Of a stretch of 10,577 nt of DNA, positions 1-8,235 are shown piece by piece; position 1 is the stretch's first letter; the number at the start of each line of letters is the position of its first letter. The notes beneath the pieces are model-generated. The model had not been told where the DNA came from, did no database searches, and worked only from the letters and a program-made list of their open reading frames with translations. The DNA is from Hamiltosporidium magnivora (lineage: Eukaryota > Microsporidia > Dubosqiidae). Location of the stretch: contig PITI01000583.1 in assembly GCA_004325065.1 (NCBI GenBank), positions 1 through 10,577 of the forward strand. Reading direction: 5' to 3'. The position numbers were made by a program, and so were the translations under genes.

Positions 1-186
1 AAAAAGTTTCTCCATTTCTTAGACCTCTCCTTCTCATAACAACTCCCATAGAACAACCAAAGATGTAGTGTGGTTTTATTCCCACCAAAAATCCAAACAA
101 CGATCTTATCACCAGTTTCATACACTCATTGTCAAGCAGAAAGTTTTTTATGTGGTTATCCTCGCTTCACCATTCAAAGATTTATA
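1..186 (-). repeat. Repeat R1, cut by the window start, with a minus-strand coding relic
   Basis: This is one member of a dispersed family (R1-R5) found by comparing the window with itself. Positions 85-100 are identical to 8799-8814 in R3, and the motif around 131-150 recurs in R3, R4 and R5. On the minus strand a frame is open for 55 codons from 166 to the window edge. It contains the segment IKNFLLDNECMKL, which matches IKNYLLRNEYVKL in R3, and FGF slightly further on, which matches R4. No protein family was recognised. It could be a relict transposon ORF or a decayed multigene-family member. It is richer in G+C than the DNA to its right. The rest of the element lies outside the window. 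Confidence 0.6.
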
Positions 187-1864
187 AAGTATATCATAAT
201 TTTTAGAGTCTATGAAATATAAATTCTACATATACATTAAAATATCAATTTCTTCTTTTAAGATATATTTGATCAAATAAAGAAATTTTAATGAAAAGAT
301 ATTTGATTGTGCCAATCGATTTAATAAATCGGGGTAAAGAAATCATTGTGTTTTTAATGTTTAGTTGGAAATTTTAATTTCTCAAATATGTTTTTAAAAA
401 AATGATTCTTTTCATTCTTAATAAAGTAATAAAAATTTATCGAACAACTAGAAATCGAATTTATAAAGAAAAGAAACAAAAAATAAGTTTTGATTAGCCT
501 ATAATCTTAAATGTTTAAATACTTCTTAGATGCAACTTATTGGATAATCTATGTGAAAATAAAGTAGAAAATATTTAAAAAAAGCCATAAAGTTTAAGGA
601 AAAGTAGTTGTTTGATTTATAAAAAATGTTTTTATTTTCAATACGTTTAAAATAATATTAATTTTGTAAAGAAATTTTATTTAAAACTAGAATTGTAATT
701 GGAGCGATTTGATATTATGAGTGTAATTATAGAGTTAATTATTTTAAATGCCAGTTTGAATTAAATTTTGGTTACATTAGAAGAAATTATTAATGATATA
801 TAAATACAAGAAAAATGTAAACGAGAATCATATATTTTTATGTATTTTTTGAACACTTGGTTTTAATATGCCATATCGAATGGTTTTTATTCTTATTTTA
901 ACAATTTTTGGGTTTCTATCTGTATATATTTTACTATACGGTGTTTATATTGTCTTTTTTAATTTATTATAAGCTGGAAATTATTTGAAAGAAAGTAAAA
1001 TAGAATCTTTGATGAAATTTACACTCATATAAGCATATTCATATATCACTTCTAAAAGCACTGCTTAAAATTATTGAGCATTTTTGATATTAAATGTGAA
1101 ATTATTTTATAATTTGTTTAAATTAAAAGAACAATGAGTATAGGTTATAAATTAAACAAAAATAATTAGAAATTCTTTGTGAAATTTATATCATGAAAAT
1201 CTTTGCACTAATATATACGATTCAAAAATCCGCTTTTTGTTGAAATTTTATTCTCAAATGCTTAAAATACTAATTTATTGCGATTTTAACTTAATACTAT
1301 TATATTAATTTTATTTATTCAACTTTTATTATCTATTTAATTCAAGTAAATTATTTGTTTTATATCATTTTATTCATAATGATTTTCTATAATAAGAGTC
1401 TATTTTCTAGATTTAGGCTTTTTCTATTCCACCACCAAGCAAAACTTTCTTACCAAGCTCGGCATTATGTTTCAATTATAACATTTAAATTTTCTAAAAT
1501 AATAGACTCGACTTTCTTTGTGATATTATTTGGTAAACGCATGTATTTGCTGATACTGATATTGGAAGCATTCAAAGGTATAGTATAATTATGATATTCT
1601 GAAAAAAATATAATTGAAGGAAATTACAGAAGAGATTACTTTAAGATTTCTTCTAAAAATATAATCTTGCTTGGTTCTTAGTAAATCTTATCTAGTGTAT
1701 TATTAATCTAAAGCACCAGAAAACAGTTATATATTTCCTCAATATTTTTTAAAGATGTGAGACTATTTACTTTTTTTATCTAAACTAGATATATAGACCG
1801 ATATCTCTAGCTTATATAATGCGTTTTAATTCGGCATCCAGTTTTATTTAATCATATCCCCAAT

Positions 1865-1930
1865 CAAGAATTCTTGAAAACGGATTTCTAGCTTTTTTTT
1901 AACTCAAAATTTATTTTTAGTTAAAAAAAA
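1865..1930. repeat. Palindrome and adjacent 12-bp-stem hairpin
   Basis: A perfect 12-bp palindrome (CAAGAATTCTTG, 1865-1876) is followed by an inverted repeat with exact 12-bp arms, TTTTTTTTAACT at 1893-1904 and its complement at 1919-1930, around a 14-base loop. The arms are A/T homopolymer plus a short unique part, so a chance origin in AT-rich DNA is possible. No function is assigned. Confidence 0.55.
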
Positions 1931-1945
1931 GGCAAATCTTTATAC

Positions 1946-2022
1946 CAAATTGCCTTACATTATATAAAAAACCCTATCTTATGTGTTTTTTGACAATATC
2001 TACTGCCTATAAAGGCAATTTG
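1946..2022. repeat. Inverted repeat with 11-bp perfect arms
   Basis: CAAATTGCCTT at 1946-1956 is the exact reverse complement of AAGGCAATTTG at 2012-2022, with 55 bases between them. It lies just after the 1893-1930 hairpin, in a stretch without coding potential. It might be the relic of a small element with inverted ends; there is no other support for that. Confidence 0.5.
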
Positions 2023-2310
2023 TTAAAGAAACATTATCACAAATATATGGTTTGATATAAAAGTTTAATCATCATAGATAGACTAACAACAGAACCTTAC
2101 ACTAATCATCTTATTTTTTTTGATGTTTAAGAATATAATTTTAATTACAATTATTACTGCCTTAAATTTTATTGCATTTCATTATAGAATTATTTACTTT
2201 AAATTGTATAAAGATAAGTATATATGAGCCATTTTTAGTATCTTATAGCGGTGGGTATATTTAAACCAAATTAAAGGCTTGTTACATGTTAATCTTACTA
2301 TAGAGTCTGT

Positions 2311-2430
2311 TCAAATCATTAGAGATAAAATCGTATCTCGATGAATTTCACAAAGTATAAACGATTCATAGCAATCTTTTTTATAAGAATCCAACTCATT
2401 CATATGAAGCAGAAATGGTTTTTATAGGGG
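2311..2430 (-). repeat. Repeat R5, short relic of the R family
   Basis: On the plus strand, 2390-2430 repeats the signature of R1 and R3: an ACTCATT-like stretch, then GAAGCAGA, then a T run. On the minus strand, 2421-2314 is open for 36 codons before a TGA. It reads KPFLLHMNELDSYKKDC, which aligns with IKNYLLRNEYVKLYKC of R3 apart from one extra residue. Only the N-terminal part of the R coding trace can be followed. It lies about 735 bases upstream of gene copy A, a position comparable to R2 upstream of copy B (about 480 bases), so it may be the tail of a lost unit. Confidence 0.45.
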
Positions 2431-2439
2431 AAAAGATCT

Positions 2440-3159
2440 TATGTGTATGTATATATTTAAAAAGGATCTTTAGAAACTAATGCATTTATTGGCGATAAAA
2501 GTTTGCAAATGTTTCATATATTTTTTCTTAGATTAGGGAAAAAGGCATGCTATATAATTTTTTATTATTTAAAAATTGTGCCAAGTTTTATAAAAATAAA
2601 TCCGCACATTGAAATTGAGATATATTTGAAACAGATATATTAAAAAAATTAGAAATCTTAAATATTTAGATTTATAGTTTATTTTCTTTAGATATAAATA
2701 AAATATTTAACATATATATGTGAGACTAGTGTATTCCAAAATAACGATTTATAAATTAATAAATAGATATTGAAAATAAAATTGATTTTCGAAATTCAAA
2801 ATTTCTTTTTTTTTTAATTCCACTATATAGATCACAAGAATGAAGAAACAATAGGATTTATTTAGCAAAATATTAACCAATTTATTTTTAAACAATAAAA
2901 AAAATTAAAATTTCGAACCAAAAATCATAGAATATTTCTAATTAAATTTTTTGATTCTATTTTTTTTCTATAATCTACAATTTAAAAATTACAAATATAA
3001 TGTGAATCTATAATTTTTTCCATATATTTTTCAATTCGAAAAAAGCTTAAAGTTATATTATATTTGATATTTTTTGAAAAATGTTTTTATGATTTATGAT
3101 GTATCACAATGTGTTTTCAAGAGAAATTATTTACCATTTAGAGACATTTTTTAAAAATT
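2440..3159. other. AT-rich 5' region of gene copy A
   Basis: No gene is seen here. The last 70 bases before copy A (about 3108-3174) resemble 5979-6029 before copy B: both have an ATGTGT-like stretch, an AATTATTT block and an A/T run just before the ATG. The duplicated unit therefore probably includes some 5' flank. No CCC/GGG triplet close to the start and no other promoter motif was recognised. Confidence 0.4.
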
Positions 3160-3633
3160 ATGAAGTTCGTATCCATGCGAATAAGTTCTTTTGTTTTAAC
3201 ATCTTCATTGCTTTTTAAGCATGTTTATAGCTTGATAAATTCGATTTTCTCAACCAAATTTATAAATACAAGAATTATGCCACCAAATTTTTGCTTAGTT
3301 TTTTCTTTTGGAAACTTTATTTTTACATCGAATCCACCAACTGAATTAGAAAATATGTGTGAAGATAATCGTTTTTTTATAAAAAATTATATCAGAAGTG
3401 CTATTTCTTTTTATTTTTTATACAATTATTTCTACTGTTGCGATAAAAAAAATATTGAAACAAAAAGAATAGAAAGCGTCAAAGAAAAATATATTCAATC
3501 AACAAATTCGCGTAAAGACATAAATGAACAGCGAAAAGAAACCCTAATAAAAAAGTTTGACATGGATAGGTCAAGTCGCTTAACAAAGCAACGTGTAGAT
3601 TGTTTTACCACAGTATGGATTATGTACTATTAA
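3160..3633 (+). CDS. N-terminal 157-codon open frame of copy A
   Basis: This is the longest intact frame in the window that starts with ATG. Residues 1-35 (or 6-35 if ATG 3175 is used) are hydrophobic with an early basic residue, which suggests entry into the secretory pathway. Residues 67-92 (CEDNRFFIKNYIR and the aromatic run after it) match copy B at 23 of 26 positions, the best-conserved block of the family. The final 20 or so codons have no counterpart in copy B in this frame, while the next frame (from 3570) does. The natural protein therefore continued in another frame, and this ORF ends in shifted sequence. If it is translated at all, it would give a truncated secreted or membrane-anchored peptide. 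Confidence 0.45.
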   Translation: MKFVSMRISSFVLTSSLLFKHVYSLINSIFSTKFINTRIMPPNFCLVFSFGNFIFTSNPPTELENMCEDNRFFIKNYIRSAISFYFLYNYFYCCDKKNIETKRIESVKEKYIQSTNSRKDINEQRKETLIKKFDMDRSSRLTKQRVDCFTTVWIMYY

Positions 3634-3959
3634 AGATCATGTTCGAAATCGAAAACAAACTGGTATACGATCGATTATTATTTATTTCGTTCATAGCTAT
3701 CTGTCTTAATAATCGCGAATTTATCAATCATATTAAATACAACTTATCACTTAGCAAAAAACTTCCGTAGAAGGAGTAGAAAAGCCATAATTATCTCTTT
3801 TCAACGAACAAGTTGAAACATTTAATGCAGGTGGTGTTAAAATATGCAAAGATATGACAGTTAAAGAGTTAAAGAAGAGATTTTAGCTAAATTTCCAAAT
3901 TACGATTTAATGATGTTTAAAAAGATTTTTTTGACAAAGCAGATTCTCCAATACCAGTA

Positions 3960-4328
3960 TTGGACGAATTAAAAAATGAAATAGCAGGATTTGTTTTAAA
4001 TGAAATCTCTAATGATGATAGCATAATGGTAAATTGTCTGGTTAAATTCTTTACCGAAACCGAAGGAATAGCTCCAGAATGTTTATCCAATAATTCTTTT
4101 AGTGTTGATATTAATTTGGGAATCGTTTCTAGTGATTATAGCGGATTATTATATAAAAATCTAGATAAACTTATTTCAAATAATATCTTAAAGTGGTACA
4201 AGTCAGAAACGTTTAGAACCTTATTTGCGAACATTATACATAATTTCTTCAATAGTAAAATAGGATGCAAAACTAGAAATTCAACTCATAATTTGGAGAG
4301 TCATTCTAATATATTAAGCCAATCTTAA
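3960..4328 (+). CDS. C-terminal 122-codon fragment of copy A
   Basis: This frame has no start of its own: position 3960 is TTG, and the frame is open back to a TAA at 3918-3920. It is the C-terminal third of the copy A protein, not a separate gene. It aligns in one frame with 6802-7173 of copy B: ELKNEIAGFVLNEIS with QLKNKITEFVLSKIS, DDSIMVNCL with DDSIIVNCL, and ILKWYKSETFRTLF with ILNWYESKEFRNLF. Copy A keeps this part free of stops, whereas copy B has two. The composition is mostly helix-forming and charged, with no membrane segment and no known motif seen. Confidence 0.45.
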   Translation: MDELKNEIAGFVLNEISNDDSIMVNCLVKFFTETEGIAPECLSNNSFSVDINLGIVSSDYSGLLYKNLDKLISNNILKWYKSETFRTLFANIIHNFFNSKIGCKTRNSTHNLESHSNILSQS

Positions 4329-4760
4329 TAGCATGGTTACAAATATTTGTAATGAGTCTATATTTTCAATTATTCTTTAATAGTACAAACTCATCGATAA
4401 AATTTTAAAAATAAATGAATAAGTCAGTATTTAAGACGACTAGTTTTTTTTTGATTTAAATTAAATCTAGTCGAAATATATTTAATCTGCTACATTAACT
4501 TATAAAAAAATGTAATTAAAATGTGAAAAATTTAAATATAATAAAACACAGATAGTAGATAAATTTTTTATCTTTTGCAAACGAAAAAGATCATTTTAAA
4601 GGTTTATTCATATTTGATTTAATTGTAGCAAATTTCTTTGTTTCAAAGTGTAAATTATAGTCCTTGCCTTGTTTGTATTGCTTCTTTTGTTTAAAATTAT
4701 ATTTGCAAGACACTATAATATCATAATTAAACTGGATCATTTCTTTAATCCATCAAATGT
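4329..4760 (+). repeat. 3' flank of copy A, duplicated downstream of copy B
   Basis: The sequence is non-coding but clearly homologous to 7174-7624. The 13-mer TTATTCTTTAATA starts 42 bases after the stop codon in both copies (4370 and 7215). Further shared blocks run through a GTAATTA stretch, a GCAAACGAAAA-like block and a CTCATCAAAT-like block at the right end. This shows that the unit was copied as DNA, not as a processed transcript. The shared 13-mer may belong to the 3' end signal of the gene. Confidence 0.7.
4437..4473. repeat. Hairpin in the 3' flank of copy A
   Basis: CGACTAG (4437-4443) and CTAGTCG (4467-4473) are exact inverted 7-bp arms, with a smaller inner pair GATTTA/TAAATC between them. 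The homologous place in copy B also forms a hairpin (7302-7322), but with other arms. A stem at this position could matter for transcript 3' ends; that is an inference. Confidence 0.45.
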
Positions 4761-4961
4761 ATAAAAAATATTTTTTAATGATTAATCTTATGTTTTTTTA
4801 TGTTTACCTGCAAAAAATACTGTGATAGCTTATACTCAAAAAGAACGTTTAAAATTTGTAAAATAATTTATTTTCTTATAAAAATACTACATCATAATAT
4901 GCAAGTGGTATAAATTATATTTTTTTTCATGAAATTAGCACTGATCTTGTTTGATATATTT

Positions 4962-5550
4962 AACTACACACCTAACACCCTGTAGGTATTTCCCACGGCA
5001 CCTTCATCCCAAAGCTTTCAAATAAAGAAGTTTTGACCTGTTCAATGAGATGTTTAGTTGCCTAAAGTTCTTTAATATCTGTTATCTGGAATTTGATCGC
5101 ATAACAAAACTCAAATCGGATTCATCAAAGACGAAAAAGATTCCTGGATTTTCTAGACTGGGTGGGCCAATGGACTTCTAGATAAGATATATCTCGGTGA
5201 CATACAAGAAATCTATCTTGCAATCCAACGCCATATTAATATTAAAAACCTGCTACTTAGAAGTCCTGGCTTTAGAAAGGGTATGTTTTTTCTTGTATCA
5301 CACAGTCGCTAGGTCTTCGAGCCCAAGCGATCTAAGCTAGATTTTCATGCTTTTACATGGAAAATACCTAAAAGTTCGTATACAGTCTTCAATCTAGTTA
5401 CATAAAAAAACTAAAAACTTGTTTGTGAAAAGAGTTTTCACTATTTTGTAGATTTCTCTCAAATATAAATTTCTATTGAAAACCCGGAAATGCAGTTTGG
5501 TTCTATTTTTCAAAAAACTCAAACAATGATTTTTGCATCAATTACACATT
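4962..5550 (-). repeat. Repeat R2, GC-richer element with minus-strand coding traces
   Basis: R2 is homologous along its length to R3 (8236-8830). There is an 18-bp identity at 5342-5359 and 8635-8652, a shared CAAAGCTT at 5010 and 8312, and matching spacing between these anchors (332 against 323 bases). The minus strand shows protein-like pieces in shifting frames, such as REIYKIVKTLFTNKF, corresponding to KKVYEIPKPILKSIF of R3. Some plus-strand frames are also open, but conservation is better on the minus strand. The part that would match the N-terminal IKNYLL segment of R1, R3, R4 and R5 is missing, so R2 is truncated at its right end. The family was not recognised; a dead transposon or a decayed gene family are both possible. 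Confidence 0.65.
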
Positions 5551-6029
5551 AAAATTACCAAAGAGATTGGATTAAGTTGGTATCCCCTCCCCACTTCCTT
5601 TTTTTTTATTTTTTCTCTATAGAACAAATTTCTATTTACTCAATAAATATCACTTTTTTTTTGTAAAAACGTTTTATAAATTTGTAATTATTTGTTAAAA
5701 ACAGATTCGAAAAGGGTTAATTAAATAAATCTACTTTTGATAAAAGAAGAAGATGTGATAACATTAAATTACCAAAGTATATTTTTTATGTAGCATAGTT
5801 TTTGTTTTGGAACATAATGAGCAAGCAGATTAACTTGTTGAATGAGATTTAATTTGGCTTAGTTTACTTTCTCGTGAATTATGAAAGACTTGCAATCAGA
5901 AATTTCTGTAAAATTTTTCTTTCTATAATTTTTTATTTAAGGATATATTCGAACAAAAATCATTATAAATTCTCTAAATATGTGTCTAAGAATAATTATT
6001 TGCTTAAAAAAGATATTAAAAAAAATACC
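5551..6029. other. 5' region of copy B with a pyrimidine tract
   Basis: No gene is supported. At 5581-5628 the plus strand is almost pure pyrimidine (CCCCTCCCC followed by a long T run), unusual for this window. A frame open from a GTG at 5874 joins the start of copy B at 6030 in the same frame. Its upstream part has no counterpart before copy A and is likely a chance extension. Confidence 0.4.
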
Positions 6030-7173
6030 ATGCAAATAAATTTCTTTTTTTTAGCAGATTTGTTGCTTTTTAAAAAATTATTTAAAGTCCAGACACTCAA
6101 AAAACTTAAATAAATTTAATATCACACTAATGATGCAATCGACTTTTCGCTTACATATTTATTTCAAAAGGTCTGTTTATACATTGAATCTGTCAGCTGA
6201 AATAAAAAATAGGTGTGAAGATGATCGTTTTTTTATAAGAAACTATCTAAGAAGTGCTATTTCATTTTATTTTTTATATAATTATTTTTACAGTGGCGAA
6301 GACGAGATGATAGAAGAAAAGAGAAGAGAGTGTGTAAAAAAAAATTATATTCAAAAACCGACATAAATGAACAAAGAAAAACGGTTTTATTGAACAAATT
6401 TGAGATAGATTGGCCATCTGTATGAATAAAATATCATGATACTTCTTTTTACGAGAGTATGGGTCATGCACTTATAAAGTTAATGGTTAGATTCGAAGAG
6501 CAACTGAAATACGACCGACTATTATATTTGTCCTTTGAAGCATCCTTATTAAATCACCCTGTGTTTTAAATCTAATCAAATCCTACTTATTACTTGCTAA
6601 AACTCATATTGAAACACTAAAAAGCCAAAATCATAGATATATGAAGCAAGACACTAAAAAATATAATTCTCAAGCTGTTGAAAGCAATAGAGACTTAACA
6701 TCGGAAGAGTTAAATAGGAGATTTCTAACGGGTATTCAAAATTATGACTTGATTCATTTAAAAAAGATTTATTATATGAACGAAGTTTCCCCGATAAACA
6801 TATGAACCAATTAAAGAATAAAATAACAGAATTTGTGTTAAGTAAAATCTCTAAAGATGATAGTATAATCGTTAATTGTCTCGCTGATGCCTTTTCCAAT
6901 ACTGAGAGTTTAATTCCATATGGTATTAATTGCGGGTCTAATGGGTACTTATCGATATAAAAACTTATTTCTAATGATTATGGCGAAGAATTATATAGGA
7001 TTTAAAAAGCTCAAATTTTACATAATATCTTAAATTGGTACGAGTCAAAAGAATTTAGAAATTTATTTTATGATGTTTTACGTTTTTCGATACGTTATTT
7101 GAAAATCGATTCAGGCAATAAAAAAGAAAATCGACATGAGGAAAGTCATTCGTATAACATAAAACGAATCTAG
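6030..7173 (+). pseudogene. Copy B of the tandem gene family, heavily decayed
   Basis: This is a paralogue of copy A in the same orientation, about 2.86 kb downstream. ATG 6030 begins MQINFFFL, aligned with MRISSFVL of copy A. The frame then shifts near 6055-6110 into the frame open through 6366, which holds the conserved CEDDRFFIRNYLR block (6214-6291). It shifts again near 6350 (stop TGA 6423), near 6566, and at 6802. In the last frame TAA codons stand at 6958 and 7003, before the end at TAG 7171. Most breaks are at different places from those in copy A, so the copies decayed separately after duplication, or the sequence has homopolymer errors. The three in-frame stops argue for true decay. 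Function is unknown. Confidence 0.75.
6130..6366 (+). CDS. Fragment of copy B holding the conserved aromatic block
   Basis: A 78-codon frame starting with ATG ATG at 6130. The frame is actually open back to 6055 and continues the homology with copy A upstream of the ATG, so this start is probably not the original one. It aligns with copy A without gaps from FRLHIYF to the end of the aromatic run. Soon after, a deletion of about ten bases relative to copy A shifts the frame, and the true continuation (TDINEQRK) lies one frame over. It is part of a pseudogene, not an independent gene. Confidence 0.4.
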   Translation: MMQSTFRLHIYFKRSVYTLNLSAEIKNRCEDDRFFIRNYLRSAISFYFLYNYFYSGEDEMIEEKRRECVKKNYIQKPT

Positions 7174-7624
7174 ATATCATGTATATGGATTTTTTAAAGA
7201 ATTTATGACTTTACTTATTCTTTAATAAAAAAAACTCTTGGTATAATCTTAAAATCAACTAATCAGTATATGGAATGACTATTTTTGTCTTAGGTCGAAT
7301 CAAATCTATTTTCAATAGATTTTAATCGGCTATGTTAAATTAATAAAAGTAATTATAAAGGTTAACAACAAAATATAAAAAAAACGTAGATAAGATATAA
7401 TTTTTTTATTTGTACAAACGAAAACGAGCAGTTTAGAAAAGTTATAGATATTTATTTTATTTAAATTGTACGAGAATTCCTTGTTTTTATTTTTATATCT
7501 TTATTTTAATGTTTATATTATAGTCTCTATCTTGTTTTGCATTACAATTTTTGTTTAAAATGTAAGCGCTGAAAGCCACAAATATTAAAATTACTTGCAT
7601 CACCTCTTCAACTCATCAAATATT
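7174..7624 (+). repeat. 3' flank of copy B, partner of 4329-4760
   Basis: This is the non-coding partner of the copy A flank, with the same 13-mer 42 bases after the stop and the same order of blocks. It ends shortly before the R4 block, which has no counterpart after copy A. Homology with the copy A unit resumes beyond R4 (about 8199-8235 against 4900-4932). Confidence 0.65.
7302..7322. repeat. Hairpin with 9-bp perfect stem in the 3' flank of copy B
   Basis: AAATCTATT (7302-7310) and AATAGATTT (7314-7322) are exact inverted arms around three bases. It lies about 130 bases after the stop codon, the place where copy A also has a hairpin. The stem is AT-rich and may be by chance. Confidence 0.45.
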
Positions 7625-7700
7625 CAAACGTGGTTTTCTATCAATTAAACTAATAATTTTTTATTTTTGCTCCAAAACACAGGCAGAGAGAAAAAACTTG

Positions 7701-8167
7701 ATGAAAAACTATCTGCTTAGTGATGTTTAATGAAATTGATAGGAGAATTATTATTTGGATTTGTGATAGAATATAAATCAAATGTATCTGAAATCCGATT
7801 CTCTATAAGGCAGAATCGAAACAGTTATAAAGAAATAGATAGAAAAATACAAGACTTTTTCAAAAAGCGATAACTTAGCGTGAAATTCAGACTATGATTT
7901 ATGGAGCAAAAAATATGAGTTTGACTGGGAAATAGAAGAATTTTGAACAATCAAAGGTTTGATCTCTAAAAACAGGCTTTCGTCAAAGAAAAATACCCCG
8001 GAAATTCCGAGGCACTGAACAGCGACTGAATATGTTTGCATTCTAATTGTTCATCTTGAACTCGAGAGATAGAAGAAGACTAGAATAAGTATTTAAGTCT
8101 ACCAACAATTATTGGTTGTGCTTATATTGAAAACAAAATACCTAGATTTAAATATTTATTTTTTTAG
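7701..8167 (+). pseudogene. R4: decayed small gene related at its start to the R repeats
   Basis: Protein-like sequence runs through four frame segments. The first is MKNYLLSDV from ATG 7701. The second is 7730-7873, a 47-codon ORF beginning MKLIGELLFGF. The third is 7866-8018, with TGA at 7881 and 7944 and a stretch rich in Asp, Trp and Lys. The fourth is 8060-8167, with TAG at 8081 and a final part containing PTIIGCAYIENKIPRFKY. The first 80 bases match, in reverse complement, the right end of R3, including an exact 15-bp match (7704-7718 with 8847-8861). LLFGF also matches LFGF of R1, and YKEIDRKIQDFF resembles the YLREIYKIVKTLF part of R2. The rest has no visible partner. Function is unknown. 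The block interrupts the homology between units A and B. Confidence 0.5.
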
Positions 8168-8235
8168 CCATATTTTTAATTTTGTAATCTGAAATCATTT
8201 TATACAAGTAGAATATACAATATAATTTTCATTTA

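Larger units (their letters stand above)
241..2300. other. AT-rich stretch without a supportable gene
   Basis: About 2 kb of A+T-rich DNA in which reading frames are short and interrupted on both strands. The longest plus frame with an ATG (1379-1588, 69 codons) is a hydrophobic, low-complexity translation. Its antisense strand is equally open in places (about 1465-1690), so neither can be chosen. Several perfect short hairpins occur, for example 317-331 and those around 1865-2022. No copy of the gene family seen at 3.2 kb and 6.0 kb could be recognised here. Confidence 0.5.
3160..4328 (+). pseudogene. Copy A of an unrecognised tandem gene family, broken by frameshifts
   Basis: The family was not recognised and no function can be given. 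Alignment with copy B, allowing frame changes, gives an ancestral protein of about 385 residues. The start is ATG 3160 or more likely ATG 3175, where MRISSFVL aligns without gaps with the start of copy B at 6030. The first 35 residues are hydrophobic, like a signal peptide or membrane anchor. Then come an aromatic segment (SFYFLYNYFY), a charged Lys/Glu-rich stretch and a C-terminal part with DDSIMVNCL and NNILKWYKSETFR. The reading frame changes near 3570-3600, 3767, 3883 and in the T run 3926-3932, with an in-frame TAA at 3788-3790. The last frame ends at TAA 4326. Either this is a dead gene or some of the breaks are homopolymer errors in the assembly; the in-frame TAA cannot be explained by a homopolymer error. 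Confidence 0.75.

Noticed and set aside
1379..1588. 69-codon plus frame, hydrophobic
   Set aside because: Composition is that of AT-rich noise and there is no start signal. The antisense strand is equally open (for example MRLPNNITKKVESII from 1542 on the minus strand), so no strand can be preferred.
3358..3400. Distant relation between the gene family (EDNRFFIKNY) and the R repeat (EDNHIKNF)
   Set aside because: The likeness covers about ten residues only and does not continue on either side.
5305..5340. tRNA-like TTCGAGCCC string in R2
   Set aside because: There is no A box, no acceptor stem and no anticodon arm around it, and R3 does not keep it.
4962..5550. Merlin or ISXO2-like transposase in R2
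   Set aside because: No zinc-ribbon cysteines, no GHR-type motif and no DDE spacing could be found in any frame of R2 or R3.
5874..6029. Upstream extension of the copy B frame from a GTG codon
   Set aside because: There is no counterpart before copy A. Homology begins at ATG 6030, so the extension is probably chance.
6274..6899. Minus-strand frames at 6274-6471 and 6654-6899
   Set aside because: They are antisense shadows of copy B, whose plus-strand homology with copy A is clear.
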